Positions 40,030 through 52,644 of a DNA stretch of 64,000 nt are shown piece by piece (within the stretch, counting starts at the first letter, position 1; each line of letters opens with the position of its first letter). A program made the translations under genes and the position numbers. The notes below the pieces were generated by a model. That model had not been told where the DNA came from. It did not search any database and saw nothing but the letters and a program-made list of their open reading frames with translations. This DNA is from Diploscapter coronatus (Eukaryota > Nematoda > Chromadorea > Rhabditida > Rhabditidae), in the NCBI GenBank assembly GCA_964036155.1, contig OZ038422.1, positions 28,047,201 through 28,111,200 on the forward strand, written 5' to 3'.

Positions 40030-40475
40030 GCATTTATTTACAAACATGTAACTTATGAAACGAAATGGCGCACTCGGAAATAGGCGGTGATAGGGAAATG
40101 CTACAAAATTTCAAATTTAGCAAATGAATTTGGGATAAAAGCTCAAACTTGAAAACCATTTTCTCCTAGCTATTTTTTCCAAGCAGATGTTAAGCGGTTC
40201 TACTAATTCATCTGCTGGCTTGCGCAAATACTCATTGTACTCTATATCATCATTTCCTCTTAACAAAAATCAATAAAATGTGGGCAGAGTATGGAAATCG
40301 TAAATGCATGATTGGGTTCATCTGTTGACGAAGCTGGCGTTCTCATCGAGTTTCGTCATCTGTTTCGCGGAAATGCCGCTTCTGGAAATCACTTGATGAA
40401 AATACAAGTTTGCCGACAAATTCGAAGCAAGCGAAGAAGATCAAGCTCAAAAAATTTTCATAATTTGTAATTTAC

Positions 40476-41943
40476 CTACGGATTACTAACGCTCGATAGA
40501 GCTGGTGATACTTGGGTCGCTGGAGGCATGTGTCGGCACAGATAGTGCTCGAATCTGCAAAATTCTCTAGTCATACTTGTTTACATTATTTGTTGAAAAT
40601 TGTATGTTACTGCTCACATTCGCACCCTAATTAGTCATAATAAGTTTCACCTTTAAAATTTTGTGCTTTGAACACCTAGAATCTGAAGTGGGCGAAAGCG
40701 TGCAATTAAAAGCATGGAAAAAGCAAAATATGGACGAAATTGTCAGCGTAGCAGGTGATAATTTTCGCAAAATGATCGAAATGGACATATATCATTTGAG
40801 TTGTAGACTTACTGAAAAAAAAAGTTGTAAACTTAAGACAGAAGCCTTGGAAACCTAGTCTACATCGAATACTTCTCACGAACTCACTCTTGATATTTAA
40901 ACGGTTCCTGGTGATTAATGAATACACGAAAAATTACCTAATAGTCAAATAGAGTAGGGGCATGGAAAAGGGGTAGAGAAACAAGTGTATCAGTTGAATA
41001 GGCATTGACAAGTCCCGCACTTCGTTTGAGTTAAAAACCTCGAAGTTTGTTCCTATCAGAACTAAAGTGGCCATAATGGTAATCTGAAAGCGCATGGCTA
41101 AAATTTGAGAAATACGATAAAAATTATTACCAAATTGTAAATCATCAGTATCAAAGCTCGGACCCTTGTAATTAATAGTTGTTGGGTCTGGGGGGCGTTC
41201 TTATTGGTGCTAATATGAAAATTGACCCGCAGAAATAGGTAAATTTGCAATATGGGCAGTAGGAAAAACGTGAAAATATCGACGATGAAGAGTAGAATCG
41301 TCCAAATAGCCAACAACGGGATAGCGTCAAATGAATACACGACGTCGTAAATGTAGGATAAAATACTGATTAATAGTCCTATTCCAAGCCCTATGTTGGC
41401 GTACTTTCGGGTCTTGGCTCTAAATTTTTTAGCTTTCTTTGAAGCTAGAGGTCTTTGCTTACTTATCCGACTTCTTCTTCATCAGATACCTACGATATTC
41501 TACTACGGAAATGAGTGTGAGAATATTCACAAGTGCTCGTGGTAACAGTAATAGGAGCATCTCGATAAATTTCACTACGAGAGCTAAATGAATTTATCAT
41601 CTTTAAGGATTGAATTAATTTGTTTACCTATTTGTTTTTCGTTCTGTTCATTTTTGGCTTGAGCAATTAGAAAAGTAACTCCCACGTGGATGATGCAGGC
41701 GATATAAAATGCTATTGATAAATAGAATAATAGGGAACTTAGCACGCCAATAAAAGTCTAAAATAATTGCATCACTTTATATATATTTATATTATAAATA
41801 TATCGACTAACTTTGTTATGTTTTGTTCCACGGTTCATGAAGATTTGTAGGGACAAAAATGCGTATAGTGGGAGACAGGCACCGCATTGTATCAGGAATG
41901 GTAGTTCCAGCGTGACGAAATATCGATCAAAATATGTTGACAT
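40476..41943 (-). CDS. Seven-transmembrane serpentine receptor, 298 aa
   Basis: Minus-strand exons 41943-41812, 41757-41628, 41583-41463, 41419-41131, 41083-40938 and 40554-40476 join in frame to 298 aa. Hydrophobic segments in order: LPFLIQCGACLPLYAFLSLQ; IGVLSSLLFYLSIAFYIACI; FIEMLLLLLPRALVNILTLI; IGLGIGLLISILSYIYDVVY; LAIWTILLFIVDIFTFFLLP; LILMIYNLITIMATLVLIGT; PIQLIHLFLYPFSMPLLYLT. Seven in total, with PFSMPLLYLTIR resembling the end of a GPCR TM7, and a Cys in the short tail (FEHYLCRHMPP) that could be palmitoylated. Loops are short and basic on the inner side. I cannot assign it to a named worm chemoreceptor family. Neighbours are unrelated; it is divergent from the receptor at 59.3-61.0 kb. 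Confidence 0.8.
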
Positions 41944-44900
41944 TACCTTAACTATATTTTTAAATGGGCATAAAATATTTAAGCTAAGAAATATCGACGA
42001 AATTTAATAGCTGAAACGAAATGTGTATTTCGAGCGCTTTAAAAGCTATTTGAAACGCATGCAATATTAATGAGACCTTGACAGGTTGTACTGATAATAG
42101 AACTTCGAGATAAAACCTATTTTAATCGAATCACAGATTTCGAATTTTCAAACTTAGAGAAGTACGAGCGATATTTCTGAATATTGAATGAGTATGAAAT
42201 GGGCTGTAATTTTCGATAAAGCAAGGAAGTGTCTTCGGGGTTTCAATTATGTTAGTAGGTAGTCTATGGCAAATGAGTGCTGATAATTACGGTTTATAAA
42301 ATAGAAAATCTGCATTTTTCTAGAAAATGATAAATGATAACTGGGAATTACTGCTTATTGATAATGTTTGGAAGTCGAGAATTTGGGAAAATCGAAAAAG
42401 CTCCATTGACGGCATTCAAGAGTAGACCTGATGATGTTTGGCAATAGAGCATATTTTAAGAGCGGCGCAGATTTATCACAGCAAATAGCGATAATAAGTG
42501 AATAGCTACAATCCCGTAGGAGCTTTAAATGCTTCGATAATAACTCGAACATTTATTCTCGGGAGAGAAGTTACAAAGGCGAATATCACGAAATGTATTC
42601 AACATTCACGATTCTAGCGCTAACCACCCCTTGCGTCAGAAATTCGAGAGCACAAATATTTTGATTTCAAATGAGCATCAAAGTTCACGGACTTCTAATG
42701 AAAAGTACATTGCTGCAAATACATTTATAGATATCATTTTAATAAAGTACGAATAAAACGATATTAAAAGATCTTTTGTTGGTATCTACAATAGAATAGA
42801 ACAGTGTAGGTACGCAGAGGAGAGTGGTATAACTCTTCCATCCTTCAATATAGGAGCGTTTTCTCTGCATTCTAGCTTCTGATTGTGAGTATTGATTTTT
42901 TACTGCGTATTATTTTATTTAGCGAATAAAATTTAAGTTTATTTTATAGGCAAAATTAATTCATCAACAAAAATTAAAATAAAAATTGACAAATTACGAC
43001 ATGGATCATTTAATTTCAACATGTTCTATGTTTGAATTGTACGAGGATTTCAAACAGGGATCAAAATAGAATGACTCCTTTGGTCGCCTAATTCGTTGAT
43101 AAATTACCGTATGTCGTATAATAAGCTACAAATTCATCCATAAATGTCGGCGAATCTTTGGAAATGCTAGGGAACTACGAGTTGGGCCGTTTTCGAAGTT
43201 TCAGCGAAAAATTTCGCTTACAAAATGAAACCATCAAATATGTATTTCCGGCTACTTGACGTTTAAATTTAGCCTTTTAGAAATTGTATCACCCTAAATG
43301 ACATATCTTAGTCTGAATGCCATGCCATAAGTATACTTTGCATCCTAACTAAAAATCAAAAGATTAGTTAAAAGTTAAAATGTATATTAAAATCCATATA
43401 TTTGTGCTTAAATACACTATTTTCAAATGTGGGATGGAATTCTGAACTCTTCACCTTCAAAATAAACAATTGTTTGGTTCTTCGGGGAATTTCCCGGTTT
43501 TAATCGGTCTGAATATGCCGTATTTAGGCCTGCAGAATATCGAATTTCTCCAATTCATTCATTCACAAATTAATTCCTCTGCGTCTCTCTCAATGACTAA
43601 TGATTAGGGATACAGAGATCAGAACACTCTAATCAAATGAATTTCAGTTGACTGAGAATCAGCCGGTCATTCTCATTCTCGTTATGAACAAACTCTCTAC
43701 ATGTTTAACTTCCTCCTCTTCCTTCTCCTGTGATTAAGGATAGGAACTCTGCTAGTATTTTTGGTGGATTTCTTCCGTTGAAATCACTCACGTTGGGATT
43801 ATCCACCGTGTGTCTGACTCCTTCTGTGTTGAAGGATAAGAATTCTACCCAGTCTGTTCTCTAGATTTCGAAGTCATTCATTCATCTTTTTCTTCTCGTT
43901 CCTGATTATCCGAAACGTTCTCACGCATCTCGCGTTTGCAAACGGGAATCTACGAGGGAAAAATCGGGACGCAAATTCATTGACAATTCGTTGCGTAAAC
44001 TCTGGATGGTGTGTTTATTTATTTATTTCTTTCAAATTGTTCTTTTCATCTATTTAAATTTATAAATGGTATTTCTATTTCTCCAAAAAAATTTTGTTAT
44101 GTGTTAAGGAAGAAATCTTCAAATTACCCTCAATCATTTTCGCGTGGGAGAGAAAATATTTGGTTTAGAGGGAAAACGATGGCCAAGAGCGAAAATATTT
44201 ACGCTATACTGATCATCATTTGTTCTCATACTGTCAAAACTCAGGCAGTATTTATTTATTTACTCAAAATTATTTCGATTTGGTCAGAATGCTTGATTTT
44301 CGAACTTTCGTCGATTATTCTCGGGGTGAACTCTCATTTGTATTGTATTTTGAATTCTCATCATTTTAAATTTCTCTGTGATTCTAAAATTCTCCAATTT
44401 TCTTCAATTTTCCTGGTCCTTCCGAGCACTTAGACATGTAGGGGTGGGGATATTAAAATTGCAAATTGTGTCCAAAACTGGTAATATTGCAAATGGGTGT
44501 GCATCCGTTTTCATATTAGCAACACATATTGAAAATTCTGAACCCTCATTCTACGAGACCATTTTGATCCTGTGCAAATACACATCAGATTTAATTTCCT
44601 TGATTTAAAATCTTTTTAAAATTGAATTTAAAAATTTTTCTAATTCGATAATAACTAAAGTAATTTCGCGAAATGCGCGTTTCCGAAAAGTTGCGCCCCT
44701 ACATTTTCCTGCTGCTGTTTCCTCTGGGCGATCTTTCGGCCGCTTCCGATTCGAATTAGGCACCCCGATGACCGTAATCCTTAACAATAGCCTGCGCATC
44801 TAAGCCCATCAACGCTGTGCCGTATCCGGTTTATCTTAGAGTTTAACCTATCTTTCAACACTACATCTTTTTTCGTAGTAAAGTGATGCGAAAATTTCTT

Positions 44901-45503
44901 AAATTGGAAGTATTGAGAGAAATTTTGGACACAGGCCAAACTTGCCAGTAATTCTTTGCGATCGCCTCTTTCTTTGCCGATGTTTAATTTGATTATTGAT
45001 AATCGGCGCCATAAAATTGGCCCGTGCGGAAACTTCGGCGGAAGGACAATTCTCAGTCTATTTATCGAATGTACACTCTTCATTCGACGCGTATATTATA
45101 TTTCATCCATGGTTTACAACTTACAGCTTATTTACAAGTTCGTTAAATTGCCTAAACTCGATTCATCTTGTGCGCTAATTTGACAAACGCTTGTTAATTT
45201 TGCAGTCATATTTAAAACATAGTATGCTCTTAGTTGAAAACACATTGTCTTTGTTCTGTTTATTTTATCTACCTACATAAAAAAAAACTTCGCAGGAAGT
45301 GCTAATTTTTCGTCGGTGCGCGTTTTTTCTCGGTTAAATCAAATGATATTGCACGACGATTTCCTGCGGCGGAAGTCAATTTCTCTTAGCGCTACGGTTC
45401 TCGCTCGTAGTAGAAATCGTAAATCAAATCGATTCCTTTAACCGACGCTGCAGAACATTTAGTCTTTAATTTTTCAATATATCGATTTTTCAGATCCACT
45501 AAA
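41944..45503. other. 3.5-kb AT-rich intergenic region
   Basis: ORFs here are AT-driven and lack splice context. A short inverted repeat, TCGGTTAAA (about 45331) with TTTAACCGA (about 45437), lies just upstream of the next gene, in a locally GC-richer patch that may be its promoter. Confidence 0.45.
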
Positions 45504-46505
45504 ATGGGCGATCAAATTTATGGCGACACGATAATTCACGCCCTACCACATGGTAGTCATAAGACGCGGAAGATATCTTGGTACTTTTCAAAGAAGGTAT
45601 ACTTCTATCTACCATTGGATACCATTTGTTTACCACTCTAGGACCCACCAGAAGTGAACCAGATCTTCGACGATTCTATTATGGAGCCATCCACGTCAAA
45701 TGAGACGGAAAGGAAGCTACCATTGGTTTGTTACCATTTTGGTAGCGCTACCAATCTTTATGGTTACAGAAGGACATTGATGTATATGAGAAAGAGAATC
45801 GATTTTGTTACGGTTACCTATCACCGACCTATGTGGCTAACGCTATTATCATCGCGTTAATTCAGGAGATAACTCTGGGTGAGTGAAACTAGGATAATTT
45901 GATAATTGATTCACATTAGTAAAATAACATCACCTTTCACGTTCAACTAGTAATTCTATACTTTAAACCTTATGATTCATCATATGAGGATTTAAAATTA
46001 ACCCTAACTTAATATACTTTTCACTACCTAATATCCGAAATTTACGAAATTGAGTTAAAACAGGTTTAGTTAGCCATTTTCAGGCTTAATATTAGCGATT
46101 CGAGTCGAAAATGACTGGTGGATGCATCCTCAGCTCGTCGTGCTGATATTCTGCCGACTTCTTCAATACATTCCGGCATTTCTAGCCCTATTAGGCAATT
46201 ACGTTCATCGGGCCTCGCTCCTGATTCCCTTCATGATGTCCCAGATTTCCCTGGGTTCATACGCCGATCTCCAGACCTACATGCAGATCATCAGCAGGTT
46301 CCAGAAATCCAACCCAGATTCCATTTTACTGATCACCCCTCTGCTTTACATGGTCTTGCCAATATTATTGTATGCTATGCTCCTAGTGCTGTTCATCTAT
46401 GTGATGTATGAAATCATTAGGTACGCTAACATAGCGAATGTTAAAGAGAGCAAGGGCGACATGAGAAGAAACACCGATACGCAGATAGAGTCGTTAATAG
46501 TTTAA
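45504..46505 (+). CDS. Small multi-transmembrane protein, 213 aa, unknown function
   Basis: Exons 45504-45596, 45642-45725, 45770-45812 and 46084-46505. An acceptor (CGATTTTTCAG) 12 nt before the ATG suggests trans-splicing. The N-terminal 75 residues are polar (MGDQIYGDTIIHALPHGSHK, KDIDVYEKENRFCYG). Then hydrophobic segments LVVLIFCRLLQYIPAFLALL, ASLLIPFMMSQISLG and ITPLLYMVLPILLYAMLLVL-FIYVMY, and a polar tail ending IESLIV. This gives 3-4 membrane passes with both ends probably cytosolic. It resembles small nematode-specific 4-TM proteins in layout only; no family assigned. A 13-nt exon-like piece at 45865 was left out because it breaks the frame. Confidence 0.7.
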
Positions 46506-46918
46506 TTTTAAGCGTTCGTAACGTGCTCCAACACACAAGCTCTATGAGTCAGAGTATAAAATATGGAGAATAGCCTGTTAACACTATTTTATTGCTCGCT
46601 CTCTACAATGCTAGTGAACGTGTATCAATGAGTTGTTAAAATTGCGCATGTTAGATCTCTACGAATCATATTTAACCGTGCAAAAACCGTACTTTATTAT
46701 GACGCGTCAGCTTTTGTTGAAGCTTTTTCTTACCAATTTTTAAAATTATATACTATCGATCTCCCCCAAACCAAAGATTCTTTACCGTAGCCAATTGTTT
46801 GGCAAAATGTTCAATATATTTACACGTCGGGTTGAAAAATCAATAAATCATTGAGATTTCGCAATTTTATTCAAATAAAAATATCTACAACAATTTAAAA
46901 TTTCGAGGTTTTTGTAGC

Positions 46919-47588
46919 TTATGCGACGGGATTTGGGGCTCTCACTCGCTGCTTTCGGACTTTGTCCATCATTGCCATTCTGACTGCAGCCAGTTTCGAT
47001 ATTTCGGCTTCTTGCTGCAAGATGATTGGGTAATTAGGTCTTTAATTGCTCTAATTATCAAACGTTAAGTACATTAATCTTGGCATCAGGTGCTCTGGTG
47101 GGGAGCGTCGAGCAGGCGTGGATGTCGTAGCAAGTTTGCGATGGTCGCTTTCCGGCCTTCATGTCGTTGTAGATCTAAATTGGGGGTAATTAAAGGACAA
47201 TTGAGCGATAACTAGAGAGGGTAATTGGCTAATTACCGTGGCAATGTTGTCGTTGACTATGGCGAGGCAGTTCTTGCCGGCATCGGGTCCGTCGCGTCTC
47301 TCCATCTGATGACACTCTTGGATCAGCTGGTTCTGGAGTGCTTGCTGAAGGAATGCGCTTGTTCTAATCCGATTTCTCGAGAGAACGGCGAGGTAAATAC
47401 CTGACTAGTAACGTTGTGGATTCTCCTCTCGGCCTCTCCGACGATCTCATGGCAGATCGTGCAGTTGCTGGGAGTGGGTCGGAAGGTTTGCTGAAGTCGA
47501 TCGAAGTTAAAGCGACGTTAAATTAAAAGTTGCATACCCCATAAACGCATGAGATAAGGACGGCGGCGAAAACGACGTACTTGAGCAT
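46919..47588 (-). CDS. Secreted saposin B-type protein (SPP-like), 151 aa
   Basis: Minus-strand exons 47588-47538, 47490-47401, 47344-47237, 47174-47064 and 47014-46919. Signal peptide MLKYVVFAAVLISCVYG is a separate first exon. One saposin-B domain follows with the expected six Cys: CTIC near the start, ECHQM and NCLAIV in the middle, TCYDIHAC at the end, plus an N-glycosylation site (HNVT). The C-terminal 45 residues are a basic helix-like extension (LAAVRMAMMDKVRKQR). Saposin-like proteins bind or perturb lipids; in worms many are gut antimicrobial effectors (caenopores). A TATAAAAG box lies about 57-64 nt upstream and a minus-strand AATAAA (46871-46866) downstream. Confidence 0.88.
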
Positions 47589-47643
47589 AGTGTCTTCTTG
47601 TTTGTGAGTCTGTCTCAACTAATCGCACTGATAAACTCCGAGC

Positions 47644-47651
47644 CTTTTATA
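47644..47651 (-). promoter_or_regulatory. TATA box of the saposin gene
   Basis: TATAAAAG on the minus strand, about 57-64 nt before the ATG at 47588. A strong core promoter fits an abundant secreted product. Confidence 0.55.
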
Positions 47652-47659
47652 GCGAGGCG

Positions 47660-49463
47660 GCAGTTTGGAAACGGGATGCATCCTTTGGAAGGAGGCAATC
47701 CATACTGGTTCCGATGTTATATCTTCGAAGACGAAGTATTGTGCAAAATAAGGAGAATGAAAGGACTTGGAAACTTTGATAATGCGAAAAGAGCGCTGTA
47801 AACGAGGAGACAAGCGTCTGATAAGATGAGTGACGCATTTTGCAGCGCAAGTAATAACGAAACGATAAAAAATCGAATCGATGAAATTCGGCTCTCAAAC
47901 TCTCTTATCAAAAAGCATGACAGAGTTTGATCTATAAACTGTTTTGCGTCTCTAAGCTTCTTTCTTAAAGCATAACTCTCCTTGTGTTATAGCCTCTTGA
48001 GGAAAAGTTCCTTTGTGTCCCAAATTCTAGTTAGAAAGGGAGGAAGGATTACTTACTATCAGGCCTCTTATCATAATCAGTCAGCCTTTGGCTTCGGGCC
48101 GAAACAGAGTGAATAGATCACGAACCCGGAGAAACAAAATACTTGAATCTTATTTTCTTGAATTTCATTCCAGGGCCCAATTAACTTTCCTTTATCATGA
48201 CAAAGTTGAACGCTTCATACATAATATCAAAAGTTCCCAAGGTCGGGATAAACCAAAGATAAAGCCAGAGAATGAAAGTACGCGGTAAGTTATTAATTTC
48301 AATAAAGTTGAATTAAATTCAAGCTTAAATCATTTTTTAGTTTTCCAAAAGTGATCTAGGATTTATGGTAAATAAATATTTCCATGATATTTTCAGGGAT
48401 AAAAGAACTAAATATCAACTGAATGAATAGCTAAATGCTGAATAGAAATACGCAACGAAAATGATGCGAAAAAGACAATGAATAGAGGAATTGTGAAATC
48501 TCCAAACTTTCTACGTCATCAAAATCTATTGGACTCTTGCAAAACACGTTTATATATTAGACATGATATCCCATATGTCCTATCTATAGCCTAAATTTTG
48601 GTGCATCATAAAATATTGATATATTTAAATTTTGGATACCTCGTGGTGTACAATGCTTATTAACTTTACATCTTGTCCAGGATCATAAATTTTAGTATAT
48701 ATTTTGTGTTTTACTTTCATATTTTATGCTTGTTACTATATAATAATTTTGAAAATATCTAGTGCAAAGTTTCAAAATATGGGAACTTTTCAATTTCCTT
48801 TGAAAAGTTCACCCGATCCGTATGACTTCAAAACTCTAATATATTTCATATTTCGAAGCTTCTAGTTTTTTTTTTCATTTCGAACCTCAAGAGATTCCCG
48901 TGATCATGTTGTTTTTTCTAGTTCTCTCATAAAATTGTATTTCAGTTTTCGAAAATCCATTTTTTCCATATGTGCGCTTTGTGTAGATATTTCATAATTC
49001 ATAAATTCTAGTTGAATTTGATTTTCTTTATTTTTGCATTAATTTGTGACTTATTTATTACCTATGTTTCTCCAGCTTTCACCTGCAGCAGAAATGTCTT
49101 CTCCTATCCATGGGGGTTTTTTTCTCATTGACATTTTCTTCTAAACACCGTAGTTTCCAAGGTAACTCTTACTACCTTCGAATAGGTTTGAAGGTGGGCA
49201 GGGTTTAAAGAGATAATCAAATTTCGCCAGAGATAGCCAATTTATTAAGATTCTGGATTATTCAAAATAATCCCAACTTTCTCTATATAATATATGCCTT
49301 ATTTTATACCTTATCAAGTTATTCTCCAAAATTTTACATATTACATTTCTTCATTTAGATATTTCGATCTCATTCAGTATACCTTATAGATTATTTTAAA
49401 GTGCGTTTTTTTAAGGAAAGTACAGCAATCCTTCTACTTAGTTTAGAAGAAAGCTAATATCTT
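47660..49463. other. Intergenic region between saposin and 7TM genes
   Basis: AT-rich; no exon on either strand that I can support. The short ORFs lack splice signals or protein-like composition. Confidence 0.45.
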
Positions 49464-52400
49464 ATGGCCCAGTCCTATAACTGGCAGAACGCTACCGATA
49501 ATCTGCTTCCCTTTCAAGACTTCTTATGGCAGTTGCAGTCGGATAAGCCCCAGGAGATCTATTTTCGGAACGGTTGAGGACTTAAATCTTAAAATTACTG
49601 TATTCAAAAGAAAATTTATCATCGACTTCCTTAAATTTCAATTTCTTCTTGAAGTAGAAGTTTAAGGTTAGGAGCAGGCTTGTTGGTGGATCGAAAACTT
49701 TGCGATCTGATATGCAATTAAAAGTCCCAATTCGAACCAATTCGAATGATTTTTCAAAAATCCGATCGATTCCAAAACTAAAATCGTATCAGATTCAGTT
49801 CAAAACCTCGTTAAACTACATTAAAACGATAAATAAGTCGTTCTAGCACAAAATTAGATGGATTTTGGTTGAATTTATACGAAAACTGAAAGGTTCAATT
49901 TTCCGAGCGTCAATCCGACCCAACAAGACTGCATAGAAGCTGATATTCAATTAAAATTACTCTTGATGCATTTTCTATGCTTACATTTTTCAGACCACCC
50001 CCAAGACGTCATTCTGATAGCGATCACAGCGATTCTCCTACTACTCCATGCAGTTTCCATATTCTTCGCTCATCCAGGAATCACTCGATGCTTCGCCATC
50101 ATAATTTTCTGGCCTCCAGCATTAAATTTGCCGATTCGACTAGTCAAGTTATTCATCTTATCGCAGCCATATCCAGATACAAAATGGTTATTTTTCCTCG
50201 AATTTATTTTTTATACCTTTCAAAAATCCCGTCTACCAGCTTAAAATCCAAAAAAACTAACTTTACTTTTTCCGAATGGCCAATTTTCTGCTAATTTAAT
50301 TCTCAGCTCAACCCGATAAACTCATTACCCTAACACACTACAGACTTGAGTATCACAAAAACACCTAATTTGCTAAAATGCGATCAATTTATTGAGATTA
50401 AAAAACACAAGCCAGACTATTAACAGTTAAATTTTAATAATTCAGGCTATTTTTCGTCTACACTTTTGAATATACTCTGCATTACATATTCTTCACGATG
50501 TATTTGGGTAGCTTTGTTACATATCTACTGATGAAACTTCGATACACTGCTTCCGGAGAAAAACCGGGCCAAAATTCGGGGTAATTGAATACCAAATAAT
50601 TAGGCCTTAATTTGAATAGTTTAGGCACTTTCACGCTCCAGTCTGGATGTTTTGCATACTGTTGTCTATTCTGCATTTCAATGGCAATTACCGTCTATAT
50701 TTCTTTCCATTTTACTTGTTCATGTTCTACGTCACATTAACTACAATCTCCTGTCTGTTGCTGATCATTTCAGTAAGTTTCTAATTAGCAGAAACATTCA
50801 ATTAACCAAACCATCTTACGACAATTACGCGCGTTCTTTAGATCCTAATTGTGCAATGCACAAATGCTTCAAAGCATCGTCGATCATTACTTTGGTTGTT
50901 GCCTTTTTTCATCTTGTCTTGCCCTGCTGCGGTGTATCTTTGCGTCATGACTGTCATGGACATGCTCTATTTCCGGTTTAAGTTCTATGGAGATGACTAT
51001 CCAATAGGTAAGAAATCAAATTTCGACTCCAAAATTTTAAAACCTGGATTCCATCCAATTCTGTAATAGATACAAACACAAATACAAATACAAATGAAAC
51101 ATGAAACATTAAAGAATCGGACTTCCACGATTTGCAGCTACAAACTAAAGATAAGTCCTTTCAGCGTACACCCAGATGGCATTTTATCGGCCTTTGGCCT
51201 TTATGTTGAATCCCGTCTTTGTAATCGCAGCGCTATTGATAACTTTGCCAGAGTCGAGGTAAACAAGTCTCGGGTGTCTTTTTTAAAAATACAATGAGCC
51301 TTATCAGGATGTGTCTTCCCAAACTTTGCGGTCAAAATGATGAGGCCTTCCGTGAAGTCGGCCTTTCTAGTAAGGCCCAGGTCGTGAACGCCTCTGTGAA
51401 ATCTAGCACTCCGCCCCCATCCAACCCAGAAAAATCCAGTCCTCCCCCGTCGAAGTCTGAAAACGCCCTGAACCCTCGGGGTTCTCCTAGGTAAACGTCT
51501 AAATATATCATCGCATCATCCATGAATTCCCCTAGATTGCCTCCTATTCACGCGGCGAAAGTCTCACCGCTCACCTCGGGCGTCGTGGCAACACCCAGGG
51601 CTCCGCCCCGTAGTGATGAGGAAAACGATGCTCCCAGGCAACCGCATTTAAGGCAATTCAACATGAACCTAGACGAGACGGAAACCATTATCGCAAATGC
51701 TCCAGGTCTTTACACATCACGATCATTTGACTTTGTATTGTTGGTGGGGCCTAATTTTGTCGCTTTAGCAATGCCGACCACCGTGTCGCCGCAGTCAAGC
51801 CCGCCAAGAATCTCACCTCCGACAGTTATCGTGAATTCCGGGGTAAATTCGGCGCCGAACACAGCAAGAGTCGCCGACGAGGGAGAGAGTCGAGAAGGAA
51901 AACCCACCCCGGCTAGGTTCCACATTAGGTTGGAGCCAATCAGTCGGCCTGCGACCAGACAAAGAAGAGATGTTGAGCCGGTATGATTCCAGTAGTTTAG
52001 TTCTCTGTCTTATTCATCGACGAGTTATAGAAAACGTTATGAGTTTTCATCATGATCCATAATAAAGCTTATCGAGTTTCAAAGGGTTCTTGAAGAAAAG
52101 TGAAGTCCCGGTGCTTTGTGATAAGTTCTAATAGTGAAGTTCAAAAATGAGTTTAGTGAAGTACAGGTGCGAAATGGTGCATTCCAGGTCAAAGCCGGCA
52201 ATCTCGATTCTTTGAATCCTATGTTGTATCCGGGCGCCATCCCATCTGATACGAACAAGACCGTGATACGAGGCGAATTACACCGATTGGATCCCATGAT
52301 ATATCCTGGAGCTGCAAAGGAAATCCCGATACCGGAAACGTAAGAAAACGAAAAAATCGGAAGAAAAGTAGTATTTCAGCAGCTCTCCTCGATCTGAGCG

Positions 52401-52500
52401 AGGCTTAAGTCCCACTCTATCAAGCCCGCCTGCCACGACCGTAACAAGTCCGGTGCTACCCGCAACGGACAGCACCGTCTCCGTACCTCATGTCAAATAA
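49464..52500 (+). CDS. Seven-transmembrane protein with long Pro/Ser-rich tail, 567 aa
   Basis: Eleven exons agree in phase: 49464-49572, 49994-50186, 50446-50580, 50625-50772, 50842-51007, 51165-51258, 51308-51490, 51536-51705, 51769-51980, 52167-52339, 52380-52500. N-terminus MAQSYNWQNATDNLLPF carries an N-glycosylation site (NAT). Seven hydrophobic segments follow, such as VILIAITAILLLLHAVSIFF, YVTLTTISCLLLIISILIVQ and LWLLPFFILSCPAAVYLCVM, with a basic loop KHRRS between TM5 and TM6 and TM7 ending ALLITLPESR. The last 230 residues are a disordered cytosolic tail rich in Pro and Ser (TPPPSNPEKSSPPPSKSE). It holds a short tandem motif, LNPMLYPGA and LDPMIYPGA. This is GPCR-like topology; family not recognised. 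AATAAA at 52567. Confidence 0.8.
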
Positions 52501-52566
52501 TCACCCTTTCATTTCATTTCTTATCTCTTCCATTATTCGTTGCTTGTGTCATAGTCGTCGAATTTG

Positions 52567-52572
52567 AATAAA
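52567..52572 (+). terminator. Poly(A) signal at an operon-like junction
   Basis: AATAAA 67 nt after the 7TM gene stop. A CATCGCAG acceptor follows at 52635 and the next ATG at 52645. The total gap of about 145 bp is typical of nematode operons, with SL2-type trans-splicing expected at 52635. Confidence 0.5.
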
Positions 52573-52644
52573 CCATTTGAGTGAATTATTCGTGTTCATT
52601 TGACGAGAAAGAAGAGTCAGTTTCCAACATCGCAGTGATCTACA

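Noticed and set aside
40318..40381. Minus-strand exon-like piece (SGISAKQMTKLDENASFVNR) downstream of the 298-aa receptor
   Set aside because: It has a good acceptor, but joining it requires a frame of the previous exon (LQRPKYHQLYRAL) that does not fit the receptor phase. The receptor frame stops at 40476. It may be 3' UTR or a variant tail.
40706..40927. Minus-strand 73-codon frame inside the receptor gene
   Set aside because: Lies within the intron between the TM7 exon and the last exon; composition is non-coding.
44011..44433. 140-codon open frame in AT-rich intergenic DNA
   Set aside because: Phe/Ile/Ser/Leu-rich translation as expected from AT-rich non-coding sequence; no acceptors, donors or family resemblance.
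45865..45878. Tiny exon candidate in the 45.5-kb gene
   Set aside because: Including it leaves the wrong phase for the transmembrane exon; direct splicing 45812 to 46084 keeps the frame.
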